A stretch of DNA of 64,000 nt from Acanthococcus lagerstroemiae (GCA_031841125.1 CM063106.1:30252001-30316000), one strand, 5' to 3'. Counted from the first letter of the stretch, positions 26,901 through 38,000 are shown. Numbers and translations: made by a program. The notes: a model not told the origin generated them from the letters alone.

Positions 26901-27925
26901 GGGGGTTTTTTTCCCAGTTAAATTTTTTTTGAAAAAAAAAAAAAAAAAAGGGGGGGGGGGTTCTCCCGTTTTGCCCCCCAATTCCGAACCTGGCCCCGGA
27001 ATGGGGGGGGGAGGGGTTTTGGACCAAAATTTGGGGGGAACGGTGCAAGGATCGAAAACGAAATAGGTTTAAAAAAAAAAAGTATGGAAAACCCGGGGGA
27101 AAAAAAAAAGAAAGGGTCGGGGCCGCTTGGGGAAGTTTTGGAGAAAGGGGGAAAACCTCTGTTTTGGGGGGGGGGGGTTTTTTTTCCGGAGTTTTAGAAC
27201 GACGGGGGTTGGGGGGGAATTTCGGTTTTTTAAAAATTTTTTATAATTGGGTGAAAGGGATTTTGAGGGGAAATTCCAGTTTAAAATTTTGTTCCTTTTG
27301 GTATTTGGAAGGGGAGGGGGGTAAATTTGGAAGGAACGGGCGTGGGGGTTTTTTGGGGAAATTTGGGGGGAAAAACTTGGAAAGAATTGTTTTTGGTTTT
27401 GGAGGAACCGGTGGGGGGTGAAATTTGAACAACGGGTTGGTGCCGGTTTAATTGCCTTAAGAAGCAATTTGGGGAGAACAGAACTTGTAATTTTTTAATG
27501 GAAAGGAGGGGGGGAATTTTAAAGTTTGAAGGGCGGCCCGTGTGATTTCCTTGGGAAAAGGGAAAAGTCTGGGTCGATTTTGAAATTTGGGGGGAAAATT
27601 TGAGAGACCCGAAGTTGTTTGGGGGTGGAAAAGGGCGAGGTTTTTTGTGAAAGAGGCAGGCGATATAATCGTTGTGGGGGGGTTTTTTAAAGGGGGGAAG
27701 GGGGGGTGTTGGGTTTTTGGGGTTTTTAAAATTTCTTCGCCGCCTTCCCCGACAAAAATTTTCTCTAATTTGATGGCCGGGGTTTTGTTTTTTTTTTGGG
27801 GTGGGGGGTTTTTGGGGGAAAATTTTTGGGGGGGGGGGGTGGGGGGGGTTTTTTTTTTTTTTTGGGGGGCCCGGGGGGGGGGGGGGGGGAAAAAAAAGGG
27901 GGGGGCTTTTTGGGGTGGGGGGGAA

Positions 27926-27962
<37 letters not shown>

Positions 27963-28090
27963 AAAGGGGGGGGGGGGGGGGAAAAAAAAATAAATTTTTT
28001 TTTTTTTAAAAAAAAAAAATTTTTTTTTTTTTTTTTTTTAAAAAAATTTTTTATAATTTTTTTTTTTTCTTTAAAATTTTTTTAAAAATT
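23930..28090. other. G-run-dominated artefactual sequence
   Basis: Long runs of G with some A and T and almost no C on the plus strand, including G tracts of more than 20 bases near 25.2 and 27.9 kb. Such extreme one-strand bias over 4 kb, ending abruptly near 28.09 kb, is not normal genomic DNA. All open frames here are glycine- or proline-rich by-products. I call no genes. Confidence 0.75.
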
Positions 28091-29453
28091 TTGGGGACCC
28101 AAAAAATGGTTCGATTTTCTTTTAAATCAAATTTTATAGGGTATTTTATATTTTTTTTATTAATACTATTTGAGGTGGGGGGGTTTTTTCGTTTTTGCCT
28201 TAAAACATTTGGGTACCATGGTCCTTTTGAATTTGGGGGGCTTTTTTTAAAAACTTTAACATTAAAACGGTCAAATTTTGTTTCCAAAAAAGGGGAAAGT
28301 TAGTTTTTATATCAGGAACGGGAAATTTTCCCATTTTTCCCGAACCAAAAAAAAAAGTTTGGAACGAAAGAGTTTTTTTTAAGTCTATTTCTGCAATAAA
28401 GCAAAAAAAATGTCAAAATTAAATGGCATTCGTACCGGGAGTCGAAATGTGAAGAAAATTTTTATAAGGCGACAAAAAACCCTTTGAGGAAGCCCCAAGA
28501 TATATTTCGGGGCAGTACAAGGGTGCCTTCAAAAATCAACCTTAACAATGATTGTTAGACTGAATATAAGAAGGGGGTAAATTAAGACCTGGTAGAAAAC
28601 TATAAGAAGGAAAAGCTGAATGGCCAGGTAATCTGAGCTGGCTCCCCAGTTGATTTTCATATAGGAGCACCTCTCCAAAGAAATGGTTGAGCTAATTTAC
28701 AAAACACTTGTCCCAAAATATATATAAGATAGCAGAGAGAGCAAGACTGAATTACAAAATTTACATTACAACTGCAAAGGAATGGCGTCCAAAAATAGGA
28801 TAGAACCAACACGGGCGGCGGACCTGTAGGACTCGTACAATCAGTTTGAGGAAGTTCTGAAAGAAACCGAACAGTTAATAAGCGTGAAGCGGGTAAAACC
28901 ATGAACGTATGACAAGCTCAGTGCGAGAACCAAACTGCTTATCAATAGGTGTAGATACCCTGAAATATTATTTAAAATAAAAAAAAATCATTCATTAAAA
29001 AACAATTTAAATTTTAAAAAAATTCTAAAGTATTGTATACATCCTATTCTGGAATTTGATGAGATGGACGGACCATCTAATGTCACTATTGTTTGCAAGG
29101 TATGATGTTTTGAGGAAGTGAGAGGGGTGCGCAGTAACGAAGATATTTGACTTTGATTCAAATTTGGAAACGAATGTCCCGGCTTTGTTGAACTATTCGT
29201 CCGCCTTTTTTTATACTTGGTCGTGGTTGTGCACTGTTTCGTTAGTCATTTCGTATTTTTGTGCCCCGTCGCTTATTTCTGATCCATTCCTGAACAATGT
29301 TCAAGGTTTCGGATACATTTTTGGTGATAGTTGATGCTATTTCTGCAAAATGAATATGCGCAAATTAGGAGATAATAAATGGAATAACAGACAAATAATA
29401 AATTTGTGATATCTCCTAAGGGAAGGCATACCATAATGCTCAAGACAGTAAAT
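28091..29453. other. Intergenic, no recognised gene
   Basis: Quality recovers gradually over this stretch. A short plus-strand frame near 28780-28960 resembles nothing I can name. No repeat boundaries are visible. Confidence 0.4.
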
Positions 29454-30076
29454 GGATGATTCTCTGAAAATTAGACAATTCGACGTGGACAAAAACAAAA
29501 AAACGAGGTTCACTTTCCAAATGTATTTTCGTTGAAATCGATACTAGGAGCACTGAGAAAACCGTATTCCGTCGATGGGCGGGCTTAAATTTGATTTTTC
29601 TTTTTTTTTTTGGGGGGGGGGTAGAGTCATAAAAACTTGATGTCCACGTTGAAAGACAAATTTTTCACGTTTACATAGTACGATAAGATGAGGCTGTATG
29701 ATCACACAGCGGCAATATAGGTTACAATCTTACAGATCACAGTTTTACAAAGTACCTACAATTCATCTAGGAAAGTAGTCTCTGCACAAAGAAGATTTAG
29801 AGGCTGTTTCTACAGACTGCTTCTAAGTGTCGAAAGATTCACGTCTTTCGTCATGGATACAAGAAATATGTGAGTGTCCACGTTGAACATACCTATTTTA
29901 TGTCCACGCTTAAGAACAAAATTGCCATTTTCCTTTTCCCATTGGGTAAATATGCGGAGAATATTTGATACATGTAGCTGAATGTAATGGGGCCAACATT
30001 AGATACAACTAGGTACTTATATTAAGTATTACATTTTTTACAAATTCTTAGCTGGAAATTCAATATGGAATCACCC
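29454..30076 (-). mobile_element. Non-autonomous DNA transposon, family A copy 1 (internally deleted)
   Basis: The element begins GGATGATTCTCTGAAAATTA and ends GAATCACCC, with AAAT on both sides (29450-29453 and 30077-30080). It is the reverse complement of the right two thirds of the 1.18-kb copy at 43058-44241 and lacks about 560 bases of it. Internal motifs of the type TGTCCACGTTGAAAGACA occur near 29642, 29840, 29877 and 29902. There is no coding sequence. Confidence 0.75.
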
Positions 30077-30109
30077 AAATACCTGTCCACTAATTATAGA
30101 AGGCAGAAA

Positions 30110-30822
30110 CTACAATATATTATACATAGTTACAACAATAATGCTCTTTAACGAGGAAGGGTATATCTTCTCACAGATAACGGTCAGGATGTTACGTACC
30201 AAACCCGAAATTGTACAGATCGGGAATTGTATAAGCATTTTTGTACCATGCGCGAATCGAACGACCAACTTATTTGCACTGAACCCGAAATATCGGACTA
30301 GGTACAAATAATGCTGTACCATTTGCGAAATGTATGAAAAGTTTGTACCAATAAGACCAAAAGCTGACAAAGAAGAAAATAGAGATATACAGCCATTATA
30401 GTAATTATAGTATCCCTCATCTAGATTCCTCTTGATGGAAGTACGTATTACGTATAGCTTTTCCAGCATTACATTATCGTTTGAAGACGAACTGTTCTCC
30501 CCTTTTTTTTTTGTATTGAGGTCAGTTTCTCGTGTAACTTCCATCACACTGATACTTCTAATTTCGCTTTCCTGTCAAACAGCGCCTCAAAATAGGATTG
30601 TTTAATTCCTGAGGGGTAACTTATTTTTTTGAAATTTGGACGAAACGTACATAATTCATCAGCCCAGGCAGTCAAACCATTGTCAATCATCCAAGCTCTC
30701 GCCATTTCCTCAACATCGTGATTTGGTTGTTTGATACCTCTCTGACTTTGAGAATGCCGAGGTTTACTATTATGCAGTCTTGAGACCCGGCCATAACAGT
30801 TCCAAATCACTGATAATGGCAT
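30110..30822 (-). pseudogene. Unrecognised frames inside the foldback-like element
   Basis: Two adjoining minus-strand frames, 92 and 145 codons, overlap the left arm and interior. The first contains ARAWMIDNGLTAWADEL and FRPNFKKISYPSGIKQ, which read like real protein rather than a chance frame. I cannot assign a family. They may be remnants of the element's own gene or of captured host sequence. Confidence 0.3.
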
Positions 30823-31398
30823 TTATGAATTCGCGATAATTATTAGATTGTAACAGGGAGGGGGCACTGAATCCATAAAAAATGTCAATTAAATTGTAAG
30901 CAACTTCTGCAGCGGTCTTCATTTTTTGAGAGCACATAAGTGTAAAAATTTAACCTGGTGATCTTGATAATTCACGATAAATTGAAACTGGCCATTTCTA
31001 TGACTGCACATCGATCAAGTCGACTTGACCCCTAGCATTAGCTTCTGCAAAAACTGTATGCTAAATTACAACCCCTTCCGAATAAAGTGATTGCATGAGA
31101 ATGATGCACACCTCCAACGTTGGTCACTGCACTATAAGAACTATCATGTTGAACCATGTAAAGGGCAATAAGGGATTATTACATACAAATACAATCTATT
31201 CCAGGGTTTGTACAATATATTCGGTACCCACAATGTTATTTATTTCCTACAAGTTGGTACACTAATCGCAAACGGTACAGTATTAATTGTATTAAGTCTG
31301 ATATCTCAGGTTCAGATAGAAGTGGGTCGTTCGATTCGCGCACAGTACAAAAATGCTTGTACCATTCCGGATCTGTACATTTCGAGCTTAGTACTTAC
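30191..31398. mobile_element. Foldback-like element with ~165-bp imperfect inverted repeats
   Basis: The left arm (about 30191-30355) and right arm (about 31235-31398) are diverged reverse complements, sharing for example TGTACAGATC, CGCGAATCGAACGACC and AAGCATTTTTGTAC. Each arm is built from GTAC-containing subrepeats, as in foldback elements. The 0.9-kb interior has minus-strand frames (30110-30547 and 30544-30822), which I do not recognise. The target duplication is not clear. Confidence 0.6.
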
Positions 31399-31784
31399 TA
31401 CATAACAAGGATATTACAAAATTTTTCAAGCCTTACCTGGTCACCAAAAGACCTCTCGCTGCAGAATGTTTGCTTTTTTTCCACGAACTTTTGTTGGAAT
31501 GGATTGTAGAATTCTCCAACATTTGATCTTTTATGCGACATAGGTATTTAGGAAATGCAATCCACAAAACACTGAATACTTAGTTCTCTTAAATTGCAAA
31601 TTGAAAACAACACTCGAAACTTTCTGATAATTATTCGAAAACTGAAAAGTAACACAGAACACCGAATGATATAGTTATCACGTTATCAGTATCAAGCGCA
31701 TTAGTAGGTAATTCAGTTTTGTTTGAAATATCAACAGTTTTCAACAGAAACGTTTTGATTGGTCGTCATAGTACTAGTGCAGAA

Positions 31785-32110
31785 ACGGTGGGGTAGCGGT
31801 TATGTTGTGGTTTTAAAGTTGAAATTCCACCACGCAGATTGTCCGGGAATGCTCACTGTCACTACCACCCACACATCTAAACCGGTTTTCATCATAAAGC
31901 TCATCAATGTAGTAGTGGTAGTGGTTTTACGAATGTATATCCACCTGAAAGCGCCTGCCAATACATAGATCCTTGGTGTACGTTTCAAAGTTGGAATTCC
32001 ACAACGCAGATTGTCCACGAACGCTTACGACCACTCTTGCATCTAACCCTATTTTAATATATAGAGCTCATCAATGTAGTAGCGGAAGTGGTTTTCCGAA
32101 TGCGTTCCAT
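31785..32110 (+). repeat. SINE-like tandem repeat
   Basis: A unit of about 120 bases (AAAGTTGAAATTCCACCACG ... CTCATCAATGTAGTAG, then GTGGTTTT) occurs at about 31815-31936 and again, diverged, at about 31984-32104. The first copy is preceded by GGGGTAGCGGTTATG, which resembles a pol III A box, and the AGTTGAAATTCC word resembles a B box. A tRNA-derived SINE head is possible. The second copy lacks the A-box part. Confidence 0.45.
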
Positions 32111-32321
32111 TTGGATACGCACATCAAAATCTTCAACGGGCATATTTTAATGAAATATAAACGGAAAAATTAATTAATCCTTTTTAATTCTTATAATAAC
32201 AAAAAAAAAAAGGAAAATGATAAACGACAAATGTAATAATATGAATATAACGTGAACGAGAATTCTTCGCTCCAGCATATACATTCACCTACGAATACAA
32301 TCATTAACGCCTTCTCCGTCG

Positions 32322-32433
32322 TGAGTCGCCGTAGCATGCAGAATACATAGGTTCGTACAGAATGAATGAAGTTAAGCACACATCGAACGTGGTTAGTACT
32401 TGGATGGGTGACCGCTCAGAAGTACCCGATGAA
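32322..32433 (+). pseudogene. 5S rRNA-derived sequence (5S pseudogene or SINE3-type head)
   Basis: The block reads GAATACATAGGTTC, then GAAGTTAAGCA, then GGTTAGTACTTGGATGGGTG followed by ACCGC. This matches the core of 5S rRNA including the internal pol III control elements in correct order and spacing. The flanks have drifted and the 5S terminal stem is not maintained. A 5S-derived SINE head with an intact internal promoter fits better than a functional 5S gene. Confidence 0.72.
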
Positions 32434-32762
32434 CGAAATTGAGCAGACGAACGAAATGGAGCAGCATTAAGTGCGAGGATAGAAAATTGGAAGGAACTCG
32501 ACCGGTAATATGCCCGGTAATATGCGTGACGAGTTTCGAAAAATGTGAGACACGATTTTCGAAAGCAGTTATAGCTCACGGAAAACAAAATTGTCTGCTA
32601 AAACCAGCTGTACAAAAATGGACGATTTTCGAAACCTAAAATTTCGCAGAAATGTGCCATTTTCCGTTCATATTTCATTAAACAGTTTTTATTGTACAAC
32701 TTTGTCCACTATTTCCGAGATACGAGTGTTGCGTGAAAGATTGCTGACATTGTATTTCATAC

Positions 32763-32930
32763 TGTGGCGACGCGCAGCCATAAGGCAACCTTTCAGTCAG
32801 AGATTAACCGGTTACAGGGAGATAAGACACGAGATTTCATGTATCTACTTTTAACGTTGTACTGTATTTAGTATGCAAATAGAGTTTATTCGAGCAGCAT
32901 GTTATCGATCTTTTTTCTCGCCGTAACACA
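32763..32930 (+). repeat. Putative 5' LTR of gypsy element
   Basis: The segment starts TGTGGCGACGCG and ends CGTAACACA (TG...CA), about 250 bases before gag. It is followed shortly by AAAGTGGTGACCTCGACA, a plausible primer-binding area. No second LTR copy exists in the window to confirm the ends. Confidence 0.45.
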
Positions 32931-33186
32931 CATCGGCCAAAGTGGTGACCTCGACATACGATCCTATTTTTTTCCACGTTAGAACGCGATTCTCAGGCAC
33001 TCGTTTTTCGCGAGTCTTTTTTTCGTTCTCTACAGAACAGTGTAACTCGTAAGAATTCGGCACAAAGTGCAAGCTTGTGCAAGTCCGGGCACATAGTGGA
33101 GTGTCGCGACTTGGAAAACGCGTCTATACAAACCGCGCAAGTTTGTTGAAGTTCGGCGAGCTGATAACCTTCGGGAGGCGGCCAAA

Positions 33187-34131
33187 ATGTCCAGCAGGGA
33201 CGAGAAGTCCTCAGATCCAGACACGATGAAGCGAGAGCTGCCAATATCGTCTGGCTCTGGGCCCACGTACGTGGAGCGAATCGCCATCAAGATGCCCCAA
33301 TTCTCGAAGGATGATATCGAGTTCTTCTTCTACCAGGCAGAGGCCAGTTTTGCACTCAGCAATGTCACCAGTGAAAGGACTAGGTACCATCACGTTATTA
33401 CCGCAATACCACAGGAAATACTGCGTGATGTGGCGGAAATAGTACGCAACCCGCCGGAGGCGCCATACACTGCGGTCAAGGAGAAATTGGTGAGCATTCA
33501 CGCAGACAGCGAAGAACAGCGCATCTGGAGGATCCTGCAGGGGTTGACCCTAGGTGACCGCAAACCAACAGCACTGCTACGAGAGATGGAGCACACAGCC
33601 CAAGGTAAGGTGTCTCTAACTATTATGCGCACTGTCTTCACTTCGTTACTGCCAGAGGACGTACAGCGAATACTGGCACCATCTTCCTCACCACTGTCTG
33701 AGATTGCTGTCATGGCCGATAAGATCATGGATGTAGGTCCAGCCAGGTCAGTAGCAGCAACCAGCATGGCAGCTACAGCCAACCCGAGCGCGCCGGTAAA
33801 CCAGCAACAACTAAGCGAGCTTGTCAATGCGCTCAACGACTTGCGCAGAGAGGTGGCAGGATTGCGACAGGGGCAAGCTCGTCGTAGTCGTAGCTGCAGC
33901 AACAGTCCGTATCCGAACTGGTCACGAAGTAAGTCCGGGGGCAAAGAAAATTTGACACTTGCTGGTACCATTTTAAGTTCGGCGGCAGCGCACGAAATTG
34001 CCAGGATTGGTGTAAGGAGTGGTCCGAGTTCTCTGCCAAGGGCAGCGATAAACAGTCGGGAAACAAGTAGGCGCGTCCCAGAGTGCCGATGGAGACGCCG
34101 AAACAACCTCCCGGCGCTTATTCATCCGTGA
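33187..34131 (+). CDS. Gypsy retrotransposon Gag, frameshifted at its zinc knuckle
   Basis: The 314-codon frame starts at ATG 33187. Its N-terminal two thirds is insect gypsy-type Gag (IAIKMPQFSKDDIEFFFYQA, RYHHVITAIPQEILRDV, KEKLVSIHADSEEQRIWRIL). A coiled region follows with an RRSRS stretch. The zinc-knuckle-like segment (CWYHFKFG, then NCQDWC) is read in another frame from about 33960, so a one-base shift has separated the C-terminus. This Gag would package element RNA in cytoplasmic particles. The protease follows in the shifted frame, as usual in this clade. It may be a pseudogene. Confidence 0.8.
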   Translation: MSSRDEKSSDPDTMKRELPISSGSGPTYVERIAIKMPQFSKDDIEFFFYQAEASFALSNVTSERTRYHHVITAIPQEILRDVAEIVRNPPEAPYTAVKEKLVSIHADSEEQRIWRILQGLTLGDRKPTALLREMEHTAQGKVSLTIMRTVFTSLLPEDVQRILAPSSSPLSEIAVMADKIMDVGPARSVAATSMAATANPSAPVNQQQLSELVNALNDLRREVAGLRQGQARRSRSCSNSPYPNWSRSKSGGKENLTLAGTILSSAAAHEIARIGVRSGPSSLPRAAINSRETSRRVPECRWRRRNNLPALIHP

Positions 34132-34510
34132 CCCAAAAACAAAGCAGTACTACCTCATCGACACGGGTGCGGACGTGTCGGTGCTCCCAGTGACGCGGGG
34201 AAGACGACCAACTCCCAGCGCTTACAAACTGTATGCAGCCAACAGCACACCAATTAATACGTACGGCCGGAAGCAGGTGACCTTGGATTTGGGATTACGC
34301 CGAGCATTCAAGTGGGCATTTATAGTCGCTGATGTAACATACCCCATCATTGGGGCAGACCTGATCGAACACTTCGCACTACTGGTTGATTTACAAAATA
34401 GGTGCCTCACCGACAGAGTCATCTGCTGCGGAAAAACGGCGTCATCCGAGCAATCTACTACCCGGGCGTTTTTGCAGTTAACCACGCCAGCGAGTTCGCG
34501 CGAATTTTAG
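34110..34510 (+). CDS. Gypsy aspartic protease region
   Basis: The frame carries YLIDTGADVSVLP (DTG catalytic motif, about 34150-34190) and the flap and dimer region IIGADLIEHFALLVDL (about 34350-34400). It overlaps the start of the RT frame in a different phase, so either the polyprotein needs a frameshift or one indel has split it. The protein would mature Gag-Pol. It is not an independent gene. Confidence 0.78.
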
Positions 34511-35856
34511 CTGATACGCCTACCCTAGTACAGCCAGGCAACGAGCGCAGGTGCAGAATTGTCACTGGTACCTCACACATCATTGAGTCCAAAGGGCAAC
34601 CGGTGGCACAGCAAGCAAGGCGACTAGCACCAGACAAACTACAAGCACTCCGTAAGATCCTCAAAGAGGAGATGGAGAAGGGCCGGGTGCGGCCAGGCAA
34701 GGGCGCATGGGCTTCACCAATCACCATGCGGCCAAAGAAGGGTACCGGGGAGTGGCGCTTATGCGGGGACTACAGGGCGCTTAACGCTCAAACAAAGCCT
34801 GACAAATATCCGGTGCCAAACATCCTAGATTTCAACCAGCAGCTGGCCGGCACCAAGATTTTTACCACACTGGACATGGAAAAGGCGTACTACCACATCC
34901 CCATGGCAGAAGCAGATGTCGAGAAGACAGCCATTATAACACCCCTGGGGTTGTATGAATACCTGGTCATGCTAAATGGACTGAAGAACGCAGCTCAAAC
35001 GTTCCAGCGGTTCATACATGGGGTCCTGCGCGGGCTAGACTTTGCATATGCGTACCTGGATGACATCCTTATTGCATCGGAGAACGCTGAACAACATGAA
35101 AGGGACGTGCGCAGGGTGCTCAGAAGACTGGATCAGGCTGGCCTAACTTTGAATGTCAGCAAATGTACCTATGCTTGCATAGAAATCCCGTTCCTGGGCT
35201 ACATGGTCGATGAGAAGGGCATCCGCCCGCTACCCGAAAGGGTGCAACCGATCCTAGAATACAACAAGCCCTTAGATGTACAAGGCCTACGCAGATTGCT
35301 AGGAATGGCCAACTACTACAGACGGAACATCCCTCAGGCAGCAGACATACAGCGGAGGCTACAGGCAATCATAAAATCAAACAGGAAACGTGATCACACA
35401 CCATTGGAGTGGACAGAAGATGCAGAGGGAGCATTCGAACAGTTTAAACAGGCATTCGCCAACTCCACTATGCTGGCACACCCCAAAGAAGAAGCAGAGA
35501 TCACATTGTGTACAGACGCATCGGACATAGCTATTGGCGCAGCGTTCCACCAGGTGATAGATGCGCAAATAGAACCTTTGGCCTTCTACTCGAGAAAGTT
35601 ATCACCCACCGAGGGGAAATACAGTGCTTATGACCGTGAACTACTGGCCATATACGCCTCAATAAAGCACTTCCATACTCAGCTAGAAGGACGCCATTTT
35701 GCGGTGTATGCAGACCACAAGCCCCTAGTGTATGCTTTCTCCAAGAAGTCTGAAAACGCCCCACCGCGCCGCCTGCAACAACTGAACTATATCTCCCAAT
35801 ACACGATGGAGATTCGACAATTTTTTTGTAAATATTATCTCTGCGTGTTTGGCTGA
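34402..35856 (+). CDS. Gypsy Pol: reverse transcriptase and partial RNase H, 3' truncated
   Basis: The frame is 484 codons. RT blocks are in order: WASPITMRPKKGTGEWRLCG and DYRALNAQTKPDKYPVPNI at about residues 110-145, then FTTLDMEKAYYHIPMA, the template-grip block LKNAAQTFQRFIHGVLRGLD, and the catalytic YAYLDDILIAS near residue 220. The RT-RNase H tether (YNKPLDVQGLRRLLGMANYY) and RNase H (TLCTDASDIAIGAAFHQ, YSRKLSPTEGKYSAYDREL, YADHKPLVYAF) follow. The frame stops near 35818 with unrelated sequence; the end of RNase H, the integrase and the 3' LTR are missing. The well-kept RT suggests a recent insertion that was then truncated, or a misassembly. Confidence 0.9.
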   Translation: MPHRQSHLLRKNGVIRAIYYPGVFAVNHASEFARILADTPTLVQPGNERRCRIVTGTSHIIESKGQPVAQQARRLAPDKLQALRKILKEEMEKGRVRPGKGAWASPITMRPKKGTGEWRLCGDYRALNAQTKPDKYPVPNILDFNQQLAGTKIFTTLDMEKAYYHIPMAEADVEKTAIITPLGLYEYLVMLNGLKNAAQTFQRFIHGVLRGLDFAYAYLDDILIASENAEQHERDVRRVLRRLDQAGLTLNVSKCTYACIEIPFLGYMVDEKGIRPLPERVQPILEYNKPLDVQGLRRLLGMANYYRRNIPQAADIQRRLQAIIKSNRKRDHTPLEWTEDAEGAFEQFKQAFANSTMLAHPKEEAEITLCTDASDIAIGAAFHQVIDAQIEPLAFYSRKLSPTEGKYSAYDRELLAIYASIKHFHTQLEGRHFAVYADHKPLVYAFSKKSENAPPRRLQQLNYISQYTMEIRQFFCKYYLCVFG

Positions 35857-36830
35857 TGCGTGTGTACAGTTTTTGTGAGTACAGTGAACAAGTTGGTAAT
35901 GCAGTACGTGTTTTAGACTCGATCAGAATCAATGCAGCCATATTTGAAAATGTGTCTCTCGCTTTTTTGTCCTTCACCGTGGTCCAATTTGAACCAGTCA
36001 GAAAACAGACACAGAGCAAATATTTCTGAAAAAGGATGCTGTGGGTGGAAGGAAAACTGAGTAATTATCAAGGTAAGAAAGGGAGAAAACATTTTTTCTA
36101 GTCCAGTTTAGTGCAGTGAAAATGCAGTCAGCCACAGAAAAATATTTCAAACTAATCAGAAGTTGAATAAACCACAAAACGAGAAAAAACAACGAAAATC
36201 CGGATTTTTCCCAAACTTTCCGGACATTATTCAAAAATTCAGATATTTTTTGCCGAAGGTCGATCAATCCGGAGATTGACTAGAAAATCCGGAGCACCTG
36301 GCAGCACTGATACGAGTTCATTGATGTGCGTGTGGATGAGTACGTGCGTATTCACAGTACACGGGCACGCGTACGCGTAGGAACTTCTTTCTATAGCCAA
36401 CAGTTCCTTCAACGTGGGCTGCCATTCCTTCAGCGTAGTGGTCTTATCATTTTGAGCCCCCTCTGTCTCCTCCCCTAGGAAGTATGCTATTGGTTTAACC
36501 TCATAAATACGTTCTATTATATGCATATAAATGATTTTGATGAAAAAACAAGTAATAATGTTTTGTCTTTATTTTTTTTTTAAACAAAAAAAGCATGAAT
36601 TATCAAGGTTTTGGTAGAATGACGCATATATAAGAGATAGGTACCTCATTTTCATTTCCTTTGAGGATTTTTATTGGATTACATCCTCATTCCCTTCTTT
36701 TATATAATATGTATATATTCAATCTTGTTTTCCAGTTAATATAGCCTTTGACTTTTACACTTTTATTCCATTTTGTCCCCTGTGATATAAGTGAGTGTGT
36801 CTTCATGGGGGAGTAGTACTGAATTGAGAA
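35857..36830. other. Intergenic, no recognised gene
   Basis: AT-rich sequence with no supportable coding frame. A CAGTGCTGCCAGGTGCTCC terminus-like word (reverse complement at about 36290-36308) resembles a DNA-transposon end, but I found no partner or duplication. Confidence 0.4.
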
Positions 36831-36844
36831 CATCCTGGGAACCA

Positions 36845-37185
36845 TAGGGCAACAAGAGGGCAATTCAGAAGGGCAACTGAGAAGGCAACCACGGGGCAAC
36901 AAGAGGGCAACTGAGAAGGCAACCATGGAGCAATAAGAGGGCAATCTGGAAGGGCAACTACTGGGCAACAAGAGGGCAATCCAGAAGGGCAACCGATAGG
37001 GCAACCATGGGGCAATCTGAAAAGGCAACTCAGATGGCAACTTGAGGGCAACATGTTGTCTTTTTACGCAATGGTAAAATGGTGCGTTCTGATTGGTCGG
37101 TGCTGGAGTGCTGGAGAGCAATTACAGGGCAACGAGTTGCCTTTTGCAGGGCAATAAGTCCGGGGCAATTTCAGGGCAACCAAAT
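36845..37185 (+). repeat. GGGCAAC minisatellite
   Basis: About twenty copies of GGGCAAC or GGGCAAT, alternating with short spacers (CAAGA, CTGAGAA, TCAGAA), occupy 36845-37055, with a weaker tail at 37125-37185. Phasing is irregular, at 12-19 bases. Confidence 0.75.
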
Positions 37186-38000
37186 TCTTTATCGGGAAGC
37201 ATAATGCTCTAGTGTAGCTTGTCTGTCCTACCTATGCAATTGTCAAACAATGAATAATTAGAAGATATTACTGTAAATTTTCTGGAACATCAAATAAATT
37301 GTAGATATGTCAACATTACCAAACTTTTATAACAAGTGTTCAACTTTTATAAACTTATATCAAGCTGTTTTATATGTTGCATAGCAAACAATCTAAGGAT
37401 AGTTATATGCATATAGGTCTGGTGAACTGATTACAATAGATGAAATATAATTGGCAGTTTAATACTCAATTGGCAGTTTGAATGAAGTTTTTACAATTAA
37501 ATTAATTTAATTTATTCACTAATGCTCATATTGCCCTCTTATGACCAGTCAGTAACATAACTAAAACAGCAAATGAATTGCATAGGTTCTTCCAATAGCT
37601 GGTTGCTCTGTGTGAGTTGTGTGAAACCATTAGCTTTTGCCATGTTTTGTTGACAAGTTTGTAAGATTATTATGTAGTTTTGAAATTACATTCTTATAGA
37701 TTAACTTATCTTAGTTATTCTTTGATCTTCATTAGCATGATTTATATTTTATACAGATTCACATTCTTCTTCTCATAAATAAAAGGTTATATGTTTGTTT
37801 TCAAACTGGTTTTGAGTAGTTGCATTTGTTAAGTTTTAACTTTTGTTTTTCTTCTTTTGTAAATATAAATATTGTATCATTATTATATAAATGCCAAAAT
37901 AATAAATTATTTTGATTTTCAATATATATTTTGTTTTCTTTTTTCAATGTGGAATAATGTGCAGATTTTGTTGCAATATGTTTTATATGTAAATCCCAAT

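Noticed and set aside
24973..28085. Long glycine-rich and proline-rich open frames
   Set aside because: They are by-products of G runs with no codon structure or recognisable domain.
32322..32433. Functional 5S rRNA gene
   Set aside because: The terminal stem and several conserved positions are lost; only the internal promoter region is well kept.
33211..34106. Long minus-strand frames across gypsy gag
   Set aside because: Antisense of clear Gag sequence, with no domain of their own.
36285..36310. DNA-transposon terminus reading CAGTGCTGCCAGG on the minus strand
   Set aside because: No partner end or target duplication was found within the surrounding 3 kb.
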